Shown here in pieces: positions 10,776-22,664 of a stretch of DNA of 64,000 nucleotides. Where the stretch lies: contig SJOL01006691.1 in NCBI GenBank assembly GCA_004794785.1, positions 35,781 to 99,780 on the forward strand, in the 5' to 3' direction. How positions within the stretch are numbered: the stretch's first letter is position 1; each line of letters opens with the position of its first letter. This DNA is from Opisthorchis felineus (lineage: Eukaryota > Platyhelminthes > Trematoda > Opisthorchiida > Opisthorchiidae). A program made the position numbers and the translations under genes. The notes under the pieces were generated by a model. It was not told where the DNA came from. It did not search any database and was given only the letters and a program-made list of their open reading frames with translations.

Positions 10776-12577
10776 TCCTGGTACTTACGGGTGCTGCTTC
10801 TCAGACTTCCTCGCCTCAGTTGGGACATCAGAATATCTCAGATGTTCCAGGTTTCTACTGTACGGCAAAGAAGCCTAATTATGATATTATACACTCCGGA
10901 CAAACTGACCGGAATATGTCGTTTTGGATGGCATCATCACACATAATTTCGTCAACGTAACTTCCACATTATCCGAATTAATTAAATTTCTGCTCCCTGG
11001 AATTTGTTAAATGGGGTCCTGTCGATGAAGGCAGTAAAACGAGAATTTTATTGTCAAGCAGCGCGCATTTTCTGTAACACTCATTTTGGCAAGAAGCTTG
11101 ACAGAATTGCTCTTCTGTCATATTTTTCGTCGATGGAATATGAACCGCAGTGCACTGGTTTCTCAGTGTGTGCGGGCAAGAACACTTATTCAGAGGAAGC
11201 GCTTACCTAAACAGAATACTGATTGTCGTTCCTCAAACTATTAATACGTTCCACAGCGAGCGCAAAACATGCGTTGTATTTTCCATTAAGCCAGCTGGAA
11301 ACAAAAAAATTACATTGTTTTCATCAAATCGACCCGCTAGAAACACACTTTACGTTTGATAGAATACAGTTCACAGCGAATCCGTTTACCAAATGCATTT
11401 TCAAAAAACAAGACGACATAGAAAATTCAACATGTTACGAGCCGTTCCGAACACAGCTAAGGTATTTGTTGTTCCTTCTGTTTTAGCTCACCACTTTTCA
11501 TAACAGCCGGGGAATTTTTTGAATGGGTTAGCGTACTGTATGAGTAGATAATGTCCAACCGATTATGCAGCGGAAGTTGGACAAGCTCAGTGACTACCAA
11601 GCAAACTTTGACCACATAAAACCGTCGATAGCTCCATAAACTTGGCTGCTGAGTTGGTCTCCAAACATCTGATCAATCTGTTCCAATCTGCATGTCCCGA
11701 ACATCATGATTACCAAGTTAAATAATATAGCATCTAAAATTAATATAGAAAATAGCAAACGCATAACTTATTAAAATGTCTATCATTTAATCTTTGGTGA
11801 ATGTACAAAATCTTTTGGACTGCATGCAGTTAATTATTTCCTGTATTCATGGTAACTGTATATGATCCTTGGTAGAAGTTGGGCATGCATATGTCACACC
11901 TCAAATCTGTCAATTTTCATAAGGGGAGTTTCATATTTGCACCAACTCCCATAAAAGCGCGTATCTTCCCTACAAACAGATTCGAATTGGACAACTAACC
12001 CATTCATATCATTCATAGTGCTTACTACCAAAATCCAACATTCACAATTCTACCCTATTCACTGTGTATGTGTAGTGTTTTCACCGAGACAACCTCCCGG
12101 AGAAAAATCCGACCACCAATATTTTGTCAACTATAGCCTACCACAAATGTTCCGCTCTTTGGTCGCTATCCTGGAGATGGCAGGTGACTTGCTGATCACA
12201 GCAGCTGGCGCCCATTTTCGAACACTAGATTTCAGCAGCCGATGATCATGTGGATGAGGACTTGATTTAATAATACCCTGTCCACTAGCAAATGTCGTGA
12301 ATAAATAGCCAGATTTGGGCTTTTCACAGGAACCCTTTATGCTATTATATACTCGGTAATTCGAGGAGAATATTTCAAATGTGGTGCAATCCGGAAATTC
12401 CAGTTAGAATTTAGAGAACGGAGTGAAAAGTTAAGATATCTATCTTCACTTATTCAAGGTTTCGTCGGCAAAATCCGTTGCAGTCAGCCAATTGTCACTC
12501 CTTCTTGTTTGTTCATATTTGTTTCCGTTTTTTAACAAACTATTGCTAAAACTGCGGGATGTCAAGTTAGCATATCA

Positions 12578-13310
12578 GTTTTCATGTGAGTTCAAAAATA
12601 ATTGAAACCATTTGAAAGATGGCATGGCTTTCGATACGGTGGACGTATGAGTGATTTTTTCTGGTGCCTTGCGTTTTGATTGGACAGAATATTGAGTTAT
12701 ATGTTTGGACAAAGTTACAATTTCACTTTATATGTTAGTGGACGGTGCAAAATTCCAACCATAACTACGTTGACAGCTGTTGAGTATGAAGGGTAGTCTG
12801 ATTGGGATTTCATTGTTCATAACAATTTTCACTGTCCATTGGGGCTGCGGACACAAGTGTGAGTTGATGAAATGATATGAGGGCTCCATTTTTCTGACTG
12901 TATCGCAGTTTCAATGGGTTTATAATCCTTTGGGTATATTGCATAATAACGGTTTCATGTGATCAGGCCCCGCCAACCTTTTGCAGCCACACCTTCATAG
13001 TTTGAATATTTCATTAAATTTCGTGCAACAACTATGACGAGTATGGTTTATTTTCCTTTTCAGTATCCCCATTGGATAATCTCGCCCATTTGTACGCACC
13101 TACCAGTACGTCTTCCGCTCTTCTTGTTTCGGCTGACAGTAAAATTGCCCATTCAGTGTTATAACCGGACGGTCGGTTTCCTACGCGTCAGAGACTAATG
13201 TCCGCGCAATATGATGCTAGCTAGGTGGCTCAGTGTTTAAGCAATAATCGTCGACAAATGCGGAAATCTTTTGTTGTTGAAGTGTTGTTGGACTCGAACG
13301 TTGGTGAATA
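12578..13310 (+). repeat. Dispersed repeat R2, copy 2
   Basis: Collinear with the reverse complement of 1240-2010 (anchors given there). It lies in the part of block A that block B lacks. No coding capacity or terminal inverted repeats were seen. An apparent tRNA-like A box at 13222 falls inside this repeat and is not supported by copy 1. Confidence 0.65.
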
Positions 13311-13499
13311 GGGTGCGTGCCACTTAACGAAGACAACTGAATAGTCAAAATCTGCCCAATCGATTGACACTATTTCAGGTGCCTCATTCGCATCGTCTCA
13401 ACGCCTAACATGCGCAGACATTATGGACGCATATGTACTATTTCAATATGAGGCATAGTTTATGATTTAGGAATACACTTACCTTTCGCATCTTAACTT

Positions 13500-13524
13500 A
13501 ACTCTTAGGTTTTACCTAAGAGTT
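13500..13524. other. Perfect 11-bp inverted repeat, 3-base loop
   Basis: AACTCTTAGGT, TTT, ACCTAAGAGTT. It is followed 38 bases later by a second perfect hairpin. No gene flanks it closely, so a role in RNA processing is unsupported. Confidence 0.9.
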
Positions 13525-13561
13525 TCTTTTTAAAACAGCGGATAGCCGGAAGCCAAAGAAT

Positions 13562-13581
13562 CCCCGAAAACACTTTCGGGG
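13562..13581. other. Perfect 8-bp GC-rich hairpin
   Basis: CCCCGAAA, loop ACAC, TTTCGGGG. It stands out in an AT-rich setting and sits immediately right of the 13500-13524 hairpin. Confidence 0.9.
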
Positions 13582-13932
13582 TGTACGGACGTTTGCCTGC
13601 ATATTGAACATATATACCATTCGGCTAATAGCCAAAGGATGATTCATACATAAACGTGCGCCCGTACTACCCGCGTTTATACGGCAATTACACATAAAAC
13701 CCCAAGATGTCGTTGGTATAGATTGTGAATTCCTCGGTGGGCGATGTGAAACCTGTGTTAGATGATGAGTTCCACGGCGCTATTCCCAGCATGTCTCTGT
13801 GCCAATTCGTTTCAGGTGCACTACTCACATGGTGGGTCCACAAAACTGGAGAACTAACGTCGAGTTACCACTTCCATGGGCTTATCAAACCACCGTAGGT
13901 TACGGGTGACTATTTATGTTGTTTTAATTTGT

Positions 13933-14765
13933 TCGGTTGGTCTGGTTGCCTTGTTAGATCAAATGCCCTGATGTGCGAAATGTATGTCACCGGGAATAAT
14001 CAACAGGATTTCGCGATGAATGTAAAGCAAAACGTGGATTAAATAGCCCACGTTTGCCGCCTGATCAACGTAGCCGTCTATAGTGATGCCACGCTCAGTA
14101 TTTTACCTCTTATTCGCAGAGATCAAATAGATTGCCTGCTTGCACAAACAAGTACATGGGCACAGCAAATTTACTAAAATTACTCAAAGTAGTGGATATT
14201 TTAAATCATTGTCCGTGTTATAAAATGAACTTTGAAATGTTCACGCCAGCTATATGATGCTGAATGTAACTGCCCTTTATAAAACTGGTTGTTGGGCCTA
14301 TGGAATTACGTATCGTTGTGTTTTGGAATTTTCATTCTCCCTTTCAGTTCGCCAATCCGCCCAATATTGGGATTCAGTGTAGGTCAAGAAGGCCCATCGC
14401 AGTTGGACGGAACATAAATGCCCATTCATTCGACCATCAAAACGTTCATCCGCTTGTGAGATAATAAGACCCCTGACTGAATTAGCGGTATGGTTTTGTG
14501 GGGTCTAAATTTATGAAGGGTTTCTAAGTCACAGTGTGAGGTATCTTTCTTCTAGATTCGCCAATGTGGGTCTCGCTCTGGTAGACCGTATCACAAATAG
14601 CTCCACTGGAGTATTTTAACAGTCCCAATTTCTCATCCTCGATGAAGCGGCACAGATACACTAATCATCAGACCAGCTGGCGAGTAACGAATCGGACCCT
14701 CATTTCTTGAACGGTTTTGTTTTATACAACCACAACCTGTCCGGTCACGGAATATTTATCCTTAG
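13933..14765. repeat. Near-identical A/B block 2 (A copy) and diverging tail
   Basis: From 13933 to about 14607 this matches 22665-23339 at constant offset 8732 with about 4 substitutions (near 14225, 14253, 14397, 14422). From 14613 to 14765 the match continues with many more differences and indels, then ends near 14765/23498. In block A this block is 4.2 kb from block 1, but in block B the two are only 226 bases apart. Confidence 0.93.
14348..14464 (+). other. Candidate 3' terminal exon (A copy)
   Basis: A strong acceptor (TTTTCATTCTCCCTTTCAG) precedes 38 open codons ending at TAA. The B copy is at 23080-23196. Of the two differences inside it, one changes Ile to Thr and one is silent (GCC/GCT Ala). 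The peptide is basic and unrecognised. Two further pyrimidine-AG sites occur nearby (14119 and about 14556), so the acceptor could be fortuitous. Confidence 0.25.
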
Positions 14766-15198
14766 GTAAACGGTAATGATTGGGCAAGGCTCAAGTCAGC
14801 CTGCCAGGGAGACATGCCTGTTGGTTTTAAGGTATAAAAAGGTGAAAAAAATTGCATTATGCTGATTGGGTTTGTACATCAAAGAAAGATGTCAGGCAAA
14901 ACTAGAACGGGCATAGTTGACTTTCTATAAATATCCACCATTTAGCTTTCTTTTGGACCTGATTCATTACACCACATTTACTGCAAACTTGCGCTATCTG
15001 CTAATCATATGCTACATTGCCGAGCAAATGTTTCGCGGACATTTTGGTTGATGCAAGCAGCCGAACATCGACTCAGGACTTCTTAAGATTCGTGGCGAAT
15101 AATCACATGCAGTTCATTGTTTGACATTTTGACACCGTTTGGGAAATATGGTGAACTCATTCACTTTGTCCGCACAATCAGTAATAGTTTTTTTTCAG
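14766..15198. other. Presumed intron upstream of the zinc-finger exon
   Basis: No earlier exon of the zinc-finger gene is recognisable. The stretch ends in TAATAG, eight T, CAG, a good acceptor for the exon starting at 15199. Confidence 0.5.
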
Positions 15199-15725
15199 CT
15201 GCCGAAAAAGGTGAAACTTCTGGAAAAGCTGGCGTCGGATTTACGTCTTTACGAGTACAGGACCCCGAGGAGCGTGTACACCATGGTTCGAGGCATGGTG
15301 CTGAGCTCCACACATTCCGACATAAATGTCTAGAATGCTCAAGAGTATTCCGGTCATCTAGCAATCTTAAGGAACACAAAAAGACGCATTCGGATCTGCG
15401 GCCATACACATGTGATTTCTGTCTATCATGTTTCAAGTCACTCGGAGGTCAAAGGGGTCATATGATAGAACAGCACTGGGAGGCGTTGGTAGCCAATGAA
15501 AGAGCTGGAAACACAGGGTATTCAGCACTTCTCAATGGAAGACATCAATCATGCCATATTTGTGGAAAACGCCTGCGTTCGCAAGCTGCGCTGAATGAAC
15601 ATGCTCGCATCCATGCGGGGGAGAGGTTATATTCCTGTGAAGTGTGCAAATGTACTTTTAAAACACCCACTTGTTTAACACGACATACGAAGCAATGTCG
15701 GCGAGATACCATCAAGGACACCTGA
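15199..15725 (+). CDS. C2H2 zinc-finger protein, 3' terminal exon
   Basis: The frame is open from 15117 to a TGA at 15723-15725. I start the exon at 15199 because the eight-T tract plus CAG at 15188-15198 is a strong splice acceptor and no conserved sequence lies before it. The part upstream of the acceptor is probably intron. Four fingers are readable. Counting codons from 15117, finger 1 has ligands C71, C74, H87, H91; finger 2 C99, C102, H115, H120; finger 3 C146, C149, H162, H166; finger 4 is C2HC with C174, C177, H190, C194. Fingers 1-2 and 3-4 are joined by short seven- to eight-residue linkers (SDLRPYT, AGERLYS), while a longer 25-residue spacer separates the two pairs. Such proteins are nuclear and usually bind DNA. 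The target and role here cannot be told. A short tail (RRDTIKDT) follows finger 4. Two decayed relatives lie on the opposite strand in blocks A and B. Confidence 0.85.
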
Positions 15726-18700
15726 TTTAAATATTAACCGCGCAGCGGAAGCACTCACATTGAAAGTGTATCAGAGAAAGTAATTACACCGTTGTTTGAA
15801 GGCATTAATTACTTGTATATTTGCAACAAAAAGGCAGTCTCCTAATCATTCTTTGTTACTTGATGTGACTGTCCAGCGTAGTCCGTAGTACAACGTGGGA
15901 CACCTGACTTTATTTGCGTTTTCAATTCGGCTGAGTAACAGAGCGCTACTATGTCAGTTCGCTTAATTCCAACGAGAGAAACACGTCTGCTCAATTCCAA
16001 TTGGTCACTTGAAGCAATAGGTTTCCGCCGGATACATTCGAATAAAGTAAAATGACATCTTCTCTCGTGTAGTCAGTAGCGAAGCCACCTTATTAAATGG
16101 CTCGAGTCACAACAGTGAATCCGGCGATTCCCTCAATGTAAATCAAAGGTTAGAATATTCCCATCGGGTATTTATAGGGTACAATAGTTCGGGCCATGCC
16201 GGGTGAACGAGATATATGAAGCTTTCTACATTTTTTAAATTGTCAAACTTTCTTGCTACTTCTGAACCGCAAATACATGGGGTAGGAACAACAAATCGCT
16301 GTAGGAATAAACAATTGTGAATTAAATCCCGTGTTTGGTTATTGCTCCCTCCGTAAAGTGCTCAAAGCCGATCAAAATTTCAGCTGCTATTCGTTTTCGC
16401 GATAGCATCATTTTGGAGGTTGTTTCATTTCCTGCCTCAGCATCACACAAACTCAAAAAAATCGCCAAGCTCAATTTCTTGAAGCCTGCTGGTCCCAACC
16501 GCTTGGCATTGACAAAATAGTTTATCAGTGCCCCTTCGAGATCCCCTATGTTGGCTAGAGTAGACTCGTTTCCCAGTCGCACGTTACTCGGCCAAAGGCC
16601 CTATTTGTCTGCAGGTTGATCAAACTGCTTCTCTCCTCTGAAAGTACACTTTTTGATCTTCTGTACAAACTCTGCTCCGTTCGCAACTCTTCCAGGTATT
16701 TTGCCGACTTAATGGCACCAGCATTTTTAGTTCTGGAACCTGTATGTTTGGGTTGTTTATTCGCCTGCCTTCGAGCGCATCTCTCACCCTGAAGAATGAG
16801 ATGTACGGCTTGTAACCAATAAACTTCTCGGCTAGCATGCGCAAAATTCAGGACACTGCTATTACCCAAAAATGTATACTTCTATCGATCGCTTGACTAC
16901 AACTGTCCTTGTCCATTCATCCATTCACCCATCCGGGAAGTCGTAGAAAAACTGCTAAGCTGATGACATCCGAGCTTGGTATTGATTCAACTTGTAAGGT
17001 TATTGTTATTGCGACGCGCAGCTCCACGTTTTCGAAGCCCTAACGAAAGAATAGACTAAAAGAACTGGTGGTAGTCATGAAGCTGTCATGGTCGAAATGA
17101 TAACTCACTAGACTCATTTCCGAAGTTAACATTCTATCGGTACATTTAAAAATGTTAAGCAACAAGCGAGAGTTAAACCTCTGCTTGGAAATGAAGATTT
17201 CAGGAGAGAGGATCCATTGTTCCGAGATTTCAAAAGCCTCTTTTTGAATACGCATTTGAAGCTTTTGATCGTTTTACACTTTGCTGATCTTGTCGGTTCC
17301 TGAAGATCTTTTACTGAACCAGTTTACTATTTTTAAATTCAACCAAATAAAGATGGTTATGGAAGCAAATTCTGGATGAGTCCTATACCACATTGTAAGC
17401 TTTCAAAACAAATAACCAAATCATTCGCTGAATCGAACTGCGAATCACACGTTCCTCATCACCTGCGACTAAATACACTGTGTGCGAGTCATGAGCAATA
17501 CAGAGCTACATAATACTAGTCTAAGAGTACACGGAGGTCGTCTGTAGTCTTTTTGCTCAAATGGCGCGTACAGACTTACCGAAGAAGATAAATGTTTTGG
17601 CGGCTAAAGGCTGAAAGTACACAACTGACGTCTACAGATTTCTTGCTGTTGAGGCGAACGGACGTAGTTATATGAGAGTTATTTTGATGAAAAAAGCCTA
17701 ACTCGCATGTTCCTGGTGTGATGTATATAACATTACGAATGCCTAAAATCTCGAACCAAATCACTTCCAGAGGCCATTCTCACATCATTTGGGGCGTGAC
17801 ATTTCGGTGATAAGATTCGTGTCAAAAGTAGATCATGTCAAAATCCAATGTTCTGTAGGACGTGCAAATTTGGTGAAGCAATTCCGAAGTCAAAGAGAAT
17901 GAAGTCATCAACCAACGCCCGTAAAACAACACCAGTAAGCCTACGATAATTTGAGAAAGATCACAATTTTTCTATTGATAAGTTACGTTCATCCAGATGC
18001 ACCTTTCCTGAAAGGTCCTCATTTTTGACGGAAACACCCGGGAGCCCTCCTCGCAGTACTAGCTCATGTTATATGACGACGTCACGTGAATCCTCGAGGA
18101 TCAATCCGAATAAAAAATCCTAACCACCAACACTCAGTAGTCCACCAAACATTTCACATTGTGGACACCATGGGGAGATCCATCGATGCAGCTAAGTCTG
18201 CGGCATTTTTTGAATCTTTTTGTTCAGCGCCGGTACTACTGATGAGATGTTCCATCAGACTAGTAGCGAGACATTAAAAGATATTAGCAGCTACGCTGGC
18301 GACTAAAGTAAGTGAAAAGCTTTGCCTTGAAGTTTCCCAGCAAACTCCGTTGGATTATTTCATTACTCCAATAGTCGATAATTCTATGTCCCGTCCTAAT
18401 TTTTAGTCGGTTCATTCGCACAGGCTTGCACTATATTTTGAAGGTAATGTTACAATTACGATCAATCCCATGTTTCATCCTATACTTAGACCGATAAAAG
18501 CGTTTTCTTTCCCGTATTAAGCTGTTAATCGTTTGGCTGTTTTTGAGGTGGTCTTCAGTAAGGACGTGTGGGCCTCAGGATTTTGCTTCCGCAGTATTCG
18601 GTCCCCCCCAGGTTTCGTTTCAAATTACGCTCAAATGCACAATATTGCACCAAAATATGTCGATAGATATACACATATAAGTTGGCGTTGTTCTTTACTT

Positions 18701-19596
18701 ACAAAGGATATATCCCAGCATGTTCAATGACGATCAGGAATGTAGTGATCTTTAACATTTCCGGCGTGAGCAACCAGCACCCAACTTGCAGTAACGTGTG
18801 CCCTCAATGAAGCTTCGATACCAATCGTCTTCATAACTAAACGTTTTCCATTCATTATCAAAAAGAAATAAAAACAGCTAACTGGACATTCAACGTTTTT
18901 CAGCCAAAACGAAGGAGGCGGAAATATGGACACCGCCTGAATCCGAAAAGTCAGTTGACGCGACGCGTATTACAAAATAAATTGGATAAAATATGCCAAA
19001 AATTCGCATGCACCTAAAATTCTTTCGAATGTCATTAGCGCTTAGGACGTAGTCAGCACGGTACAACCGGTGTTGATGCCAGGCTGAAATGCACCTCAAG
19101 CGCGGACAGACCGTTAGTAAGTTTCAATGAAGCTGAGCCAAATGTTTGCTGCTCTACGACGGATAAATACAGATCCAGATGGATAGAAGTGTGCAGCTAT
19201 TTGCCAAGTGAGGAAAAGTTGCCGCGTATTTGGGAAGTTGCGGCCTGGCTTAAGACATGTAATGCCCGACTTTTATCTGAGTTAGTCCTGCACGGTACTG
19301 AAGCACTGCTAATGCCTTGCGCTAGAGATCACCATGTCAAATAGTGGTTCTGGAAAAACTAGTCCAATATACTCATTCCCCAGTAACAGCAATTCTATTC
19401 ATCATGGGTGGCATTCCATTCGCTGCAAATGGTGGCATCATTCATACATCAATACGGCACATTCAGCAGCATATTTCTATTCGCAACCACTGTACAATGA
19501 ATGTTGAAAGGTACTTTTCTCCAGTGGTTTCATGCTTCTTCGGGTACTTGGAATTCGCGGCGATACCGTTCAGACTATGAAACAAAATAGTGTAAC
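15726..19596. other. Zinc-finger 3' flank and anonymous sequence
   Basis: A possible polyadenylation signal AATAAA lies at 16041, about 315 bases after the stop, with another AATAAA at 16306. No further gene, RNA or repeat is recognised. Several overlapping minus-strand frames around 16322-16869 show no domain. Confidence 0.5.
16041..16046 (+). promoter_or_regulatory. Possible polyadenylation signal of the zinc-finger gene
   Basis: First AATAAA hexamer downstream of the stop at 15725. Such hexamers are common in AT-rich DNA, so this is only a candidate. Confidence 0.3.
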
Positions 19597-20348
19597 TCAT
19601 CTCAATAATATATAACTGCTGACCATGTATATGCGCATCTTAAGATATTGAGGAAAATAAATCATCCATCCCACGCTTTATGCTGAAAATTAAAAAATGT
19701 AGAGATGAAATGTGGGACGTTTTCATTCCCACCAATGGGTCTAATTTATCCAAAACGGACCATGTGAACGATGCAGTCATTGTTCGTAACCGCTTCGAAT
19801 AAAATGCAGCGGGATTGTGTGACTGATTATCCCGCGTGCGTGTTGATCTGCTTCTCGGATGACATGCTGGTCGAAATGACATTTATTTAAGATGGAAAAG
19901 TCGTTGAATGGAGACTAACGTATCTGCAAAAAATGAGCTCACCATCCAGGAATCATAAGTAATCAGCGAACGTTTTACATATCCGGAGACAATGAGATTT
20001 GTGGTTGTCTATGGTAACCTGTTATACCCAGGAGAATTAGTAAATAAGTGCGAATAATAATTATGAACTGTTTACAGGCCTTCATTCGTTGGTCGTATTA
20101 ATCATTTGTCAACCATCCATGCGGTGCTTAATTTTACAGGCACTCACATGTTTTACTTATTCGCAGGTTATCGCCCTTTCCGTGAAAATGTACTTTTTGA
20201 CCGCTCACTGGGAAACCTTTCTCAAACCTGAGATCAAATGTGCCATACCCGCCCATATTCTACACAGCAACATTTTTTTATGTGACCTACTTGCGTATAT
20301 CTTGAGAAGAGGCCTCTAAATTTTCTCGTTCAAACTCGAGGATTGCAA

Positions 20349-20705
20349 TCAGGTACCACAGACGGTATCCCAACGGCAGAGTTTTGCACGTCTTGCCAAA
20401 TTGGGGTGATTTTAAAACCCTACCAGTGCAGTTTACATGTATATAGCCTCCCACTCGTGTAGACGCTACCGCATATACGCAGCGGGAAAGTAGTTAATTC
20501 GTTTGAGAAGCCTTGAATGCTCATTATTTTGTATTTAACTGACCTACAACCCTCCGCAGTGCCATATTATGCGGTTCTCCTGAGCTGCCACAGGTTTTAA
20601 GTAACATGAACAGAAATAAATTTTGTACTTCCTCAGGTTCGAATGCACTTCCAGGTGGCGAGCAAGCCATCTGGAGAGCTGGAAAGCCATTGGATACTTA
20701 GGACC
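20349..20705 (-). pseudogene. Degenerate C2H2 zinc-finger relic (block B)
   Basis: Equivalent of the block A relic. On the minus strand finger 1 reads FQLSRWLARHLEVHS and continues LRKYKIYFCSCYLKPVAAQEN, collinear with fingers 1-2 of the intact exon at 15199-15725. The Cys pair of finger 1 is lost. Finger 3 is more decayed than in A, with a deletion around 20475-20500. In finger 4 the conserved His codon has become Arg (AATTTGGCAAGACGTGC). It is clearly non-coding now. The shared lesions with A (for example the altered first Cys of finger 2) suggest it was already decaying when the A/B segment duplicated. Confidence 0.75.
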
Positions 20706-21353
20706 TTGATAGATAATTGCGAAAACTGAGACTCCTTCACTGCTGGAGAATGTACATGTCTAGCCTGATATGAGTAATGCGTTCACTTTGCGGAGGTAAA
20801 CCCAATCCGTGAATCTCCTGGAGTTTTATATTCACTAACAACTCAAAATAAAATATGAGATTTACCGCGCGTGGGCACCTAAATATTTCACCGTGTTTAC
20901 ACTAAACGCGAGAAAACTTGCAGCTAATGGCAGGCAGGTGGACTTGCGCACAAGTTGCTAACTACGTCCGCACCCAAACTCACGAAGTCGCTTATATCCT
21001 ACCGCTAACCGTTCACATTGGATGAAGTGCAGATGTAAATTGGCGGCGAGCATATTAGGCAAATATCAACTGCTTTTTTAGCTATAATTCCTCATATGTA
21101 TATATCGCTTAAGTTTGTCGTTACTATCTAGAACGAAATGACCAGAATAAGATTTTTCACCTCACAGATCTCGCATTCAGTATGCGGTTAGTTGAAACAA
21201 AGAACCCTACTAACATCCATTTAAAAAAGGCTAGCATATTTGCAGCATATTTGCTTGACACAAGATACCGTAGAATTTATTTGATTTCATGCGGAGGTTC
21301 TACCTGTTCCAGTTCACAGTGCTGGATTACGACGAAATCCGTCGTTGTAAAAG

Positions 21354-21463
21354 TTTATTTATTTATTTGTTTATTTATTTAGTTTATTTATTATTTATCA
21401 TTGATATTTAATTGATCAATGAATTATTTATTTGTTTAGTTATTTAGTAATATTTTTAGTTCT
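21354..21463 (+). repeat. ATTT microsatellite (block B)
   Basis: (TTTA)n with interruptions, homologous to the tract at 8757-8867. It is shorter in its pure part. Confidence 0.95.
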
Positions 21464-21661
21464 CTAAGATGATTAAACGTTCCAGGTAAATTCGAAAACA
21501 CACTTGGTTGCTCAGGGTTCCGTCACCTACACCCTGGGGAATCTCCTGCCTTTAATAAGACGCTCAAGCGATTGTAGAAATATTCGTTGATGCTCAATCA
21601 TTTAAAATCGTCTTTAACCGAAACATAACACCACTGTTTATGACCACACGTCGTTATATTT

Positions 21662-22438
21662 CTTATTTTTAGAATGTGATTCCGAATGTGTCATTCCGGA
21701 GAATTAGAGAAGACTGTGACGGTGGAAGCATTAATGAATGTCCTACAAGAGTTCCACTATTCCTGCAAATTTTCACTAAACCGCTGTGCTCTATCTTCTT
21801 CTGACGGCTGCATGTAGAGTGTGTTCAAACTGCCCAAATCCTATAGTTAGCTTGCATGCTCATCAGACTCCCACGTAATCTTTTCTGCGATTGTTGATTG
21901 ACCGCGCCATTTTTAACTGAGAGTAGGGAAATCAACCACCAGACATTCCAACACGTCCCTCCTGCGAAGTCGGTTTGCAAACACCATGCGATTCCATCGT
22001 TTTCATTTGAGCAGAATGCGCAATACTTTTTTGGTACAAATAAAGGTAAGATCCAGAAAATATTCGCTAGTATTCACCGTTGGCGGTAGTTCAATTTCGA
22101 CCCAATTATACGACAACAACATTGCCTGCTAGAACCCATGCGAACTGTCCATGCACGAATCAATCGTTTGTTTATAAAATACACAGCCGTAAAGCGGTAA
22201 AGACCGCCTAGCCTCTCCGAAGTTTCCTTGCCTGCAACTTGATGGGGAAGTCTATAAAAATCTGCACAATTCTACCTGCTTTGTGTGTATGCCAGAACAA
22301 AATATTTGTCAACAGTGGGATGGTATGTTGAGAGAAGCTGTGGTACCAAAAGTGGTTTAGTTGCTATCAGCTGGCCTGCATTTTGGCCGCCTTAAAGCAG
22401 ATATTGCTCTGTAAAGGAGCCGACTATATTGAAAACTT
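21662..22438. repeat. Near-identical A/B block 1 (B copy)
   Basis: Counterpart of 8916-9692 with about 2 substitutions and no indel. Here the sequence continues without a gap into 22439-22664, which has no visible match in A, possibly because A has Ns there. Confidence 0.95.
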
Positions 22439-22664
22439 AGCAGAAAATTTAAGTGCCTGATGCACCAAAACAGATCTTAGAATGGGCTGCAGGATGTTTG
22501 GAATCCTGAATTATTGTTGGAATAATTTGTGAGAATGCACGTGAGGTTGTAAAACGGCACGGAATATCACAGTGAGCAGGCTCTGCTGCAAACGCTCTGG
22601 TGCAAACGCAATGGAAATTTAGGTTTCACTGAAGGCGGAATTCCATCAGAATAAACCTAATAAC

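Larger units (their letters stand above)
10136..12577. other. A-specific sequence right of the gap
   Basis: No counterpart in block B. It contains two tandem exon-like modules on the minus strand (10310-10500 and 10577-10775). The remainder is anonymous, with only short chance frames. Confidence 0.5.
19597..21661. repeat. Segmental duplication block B, left diverged part
   Basis: Matches 3346-5415 and then, with no intervening sequence, 8549-8915 of block A. It lacks the 3.1 kb found in A but carries about 158 bases (21473-21630) that A does not have. Identity is moderate, with scattered small indels, indicating an old duplication. Confidence 0.8.

Noticed and set aside
13216..13300. tRNA-like or SINE head (GGTGGCTCAGTGTTTAAGC with a later GGACTCGAACG)
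   Set aside because: The boxes are about 60 bases apart with no arm pairing, and the homologous part of the other R2 copy does not keep them.
18724..18933. Possible zinc-finger frame on the minus strand (VECPVSCFYFF, SLRAHVTA)
   Set aside because: Cys and His residues are not in finger spacing, and no similarity to the intact exon was found on direct comparison.
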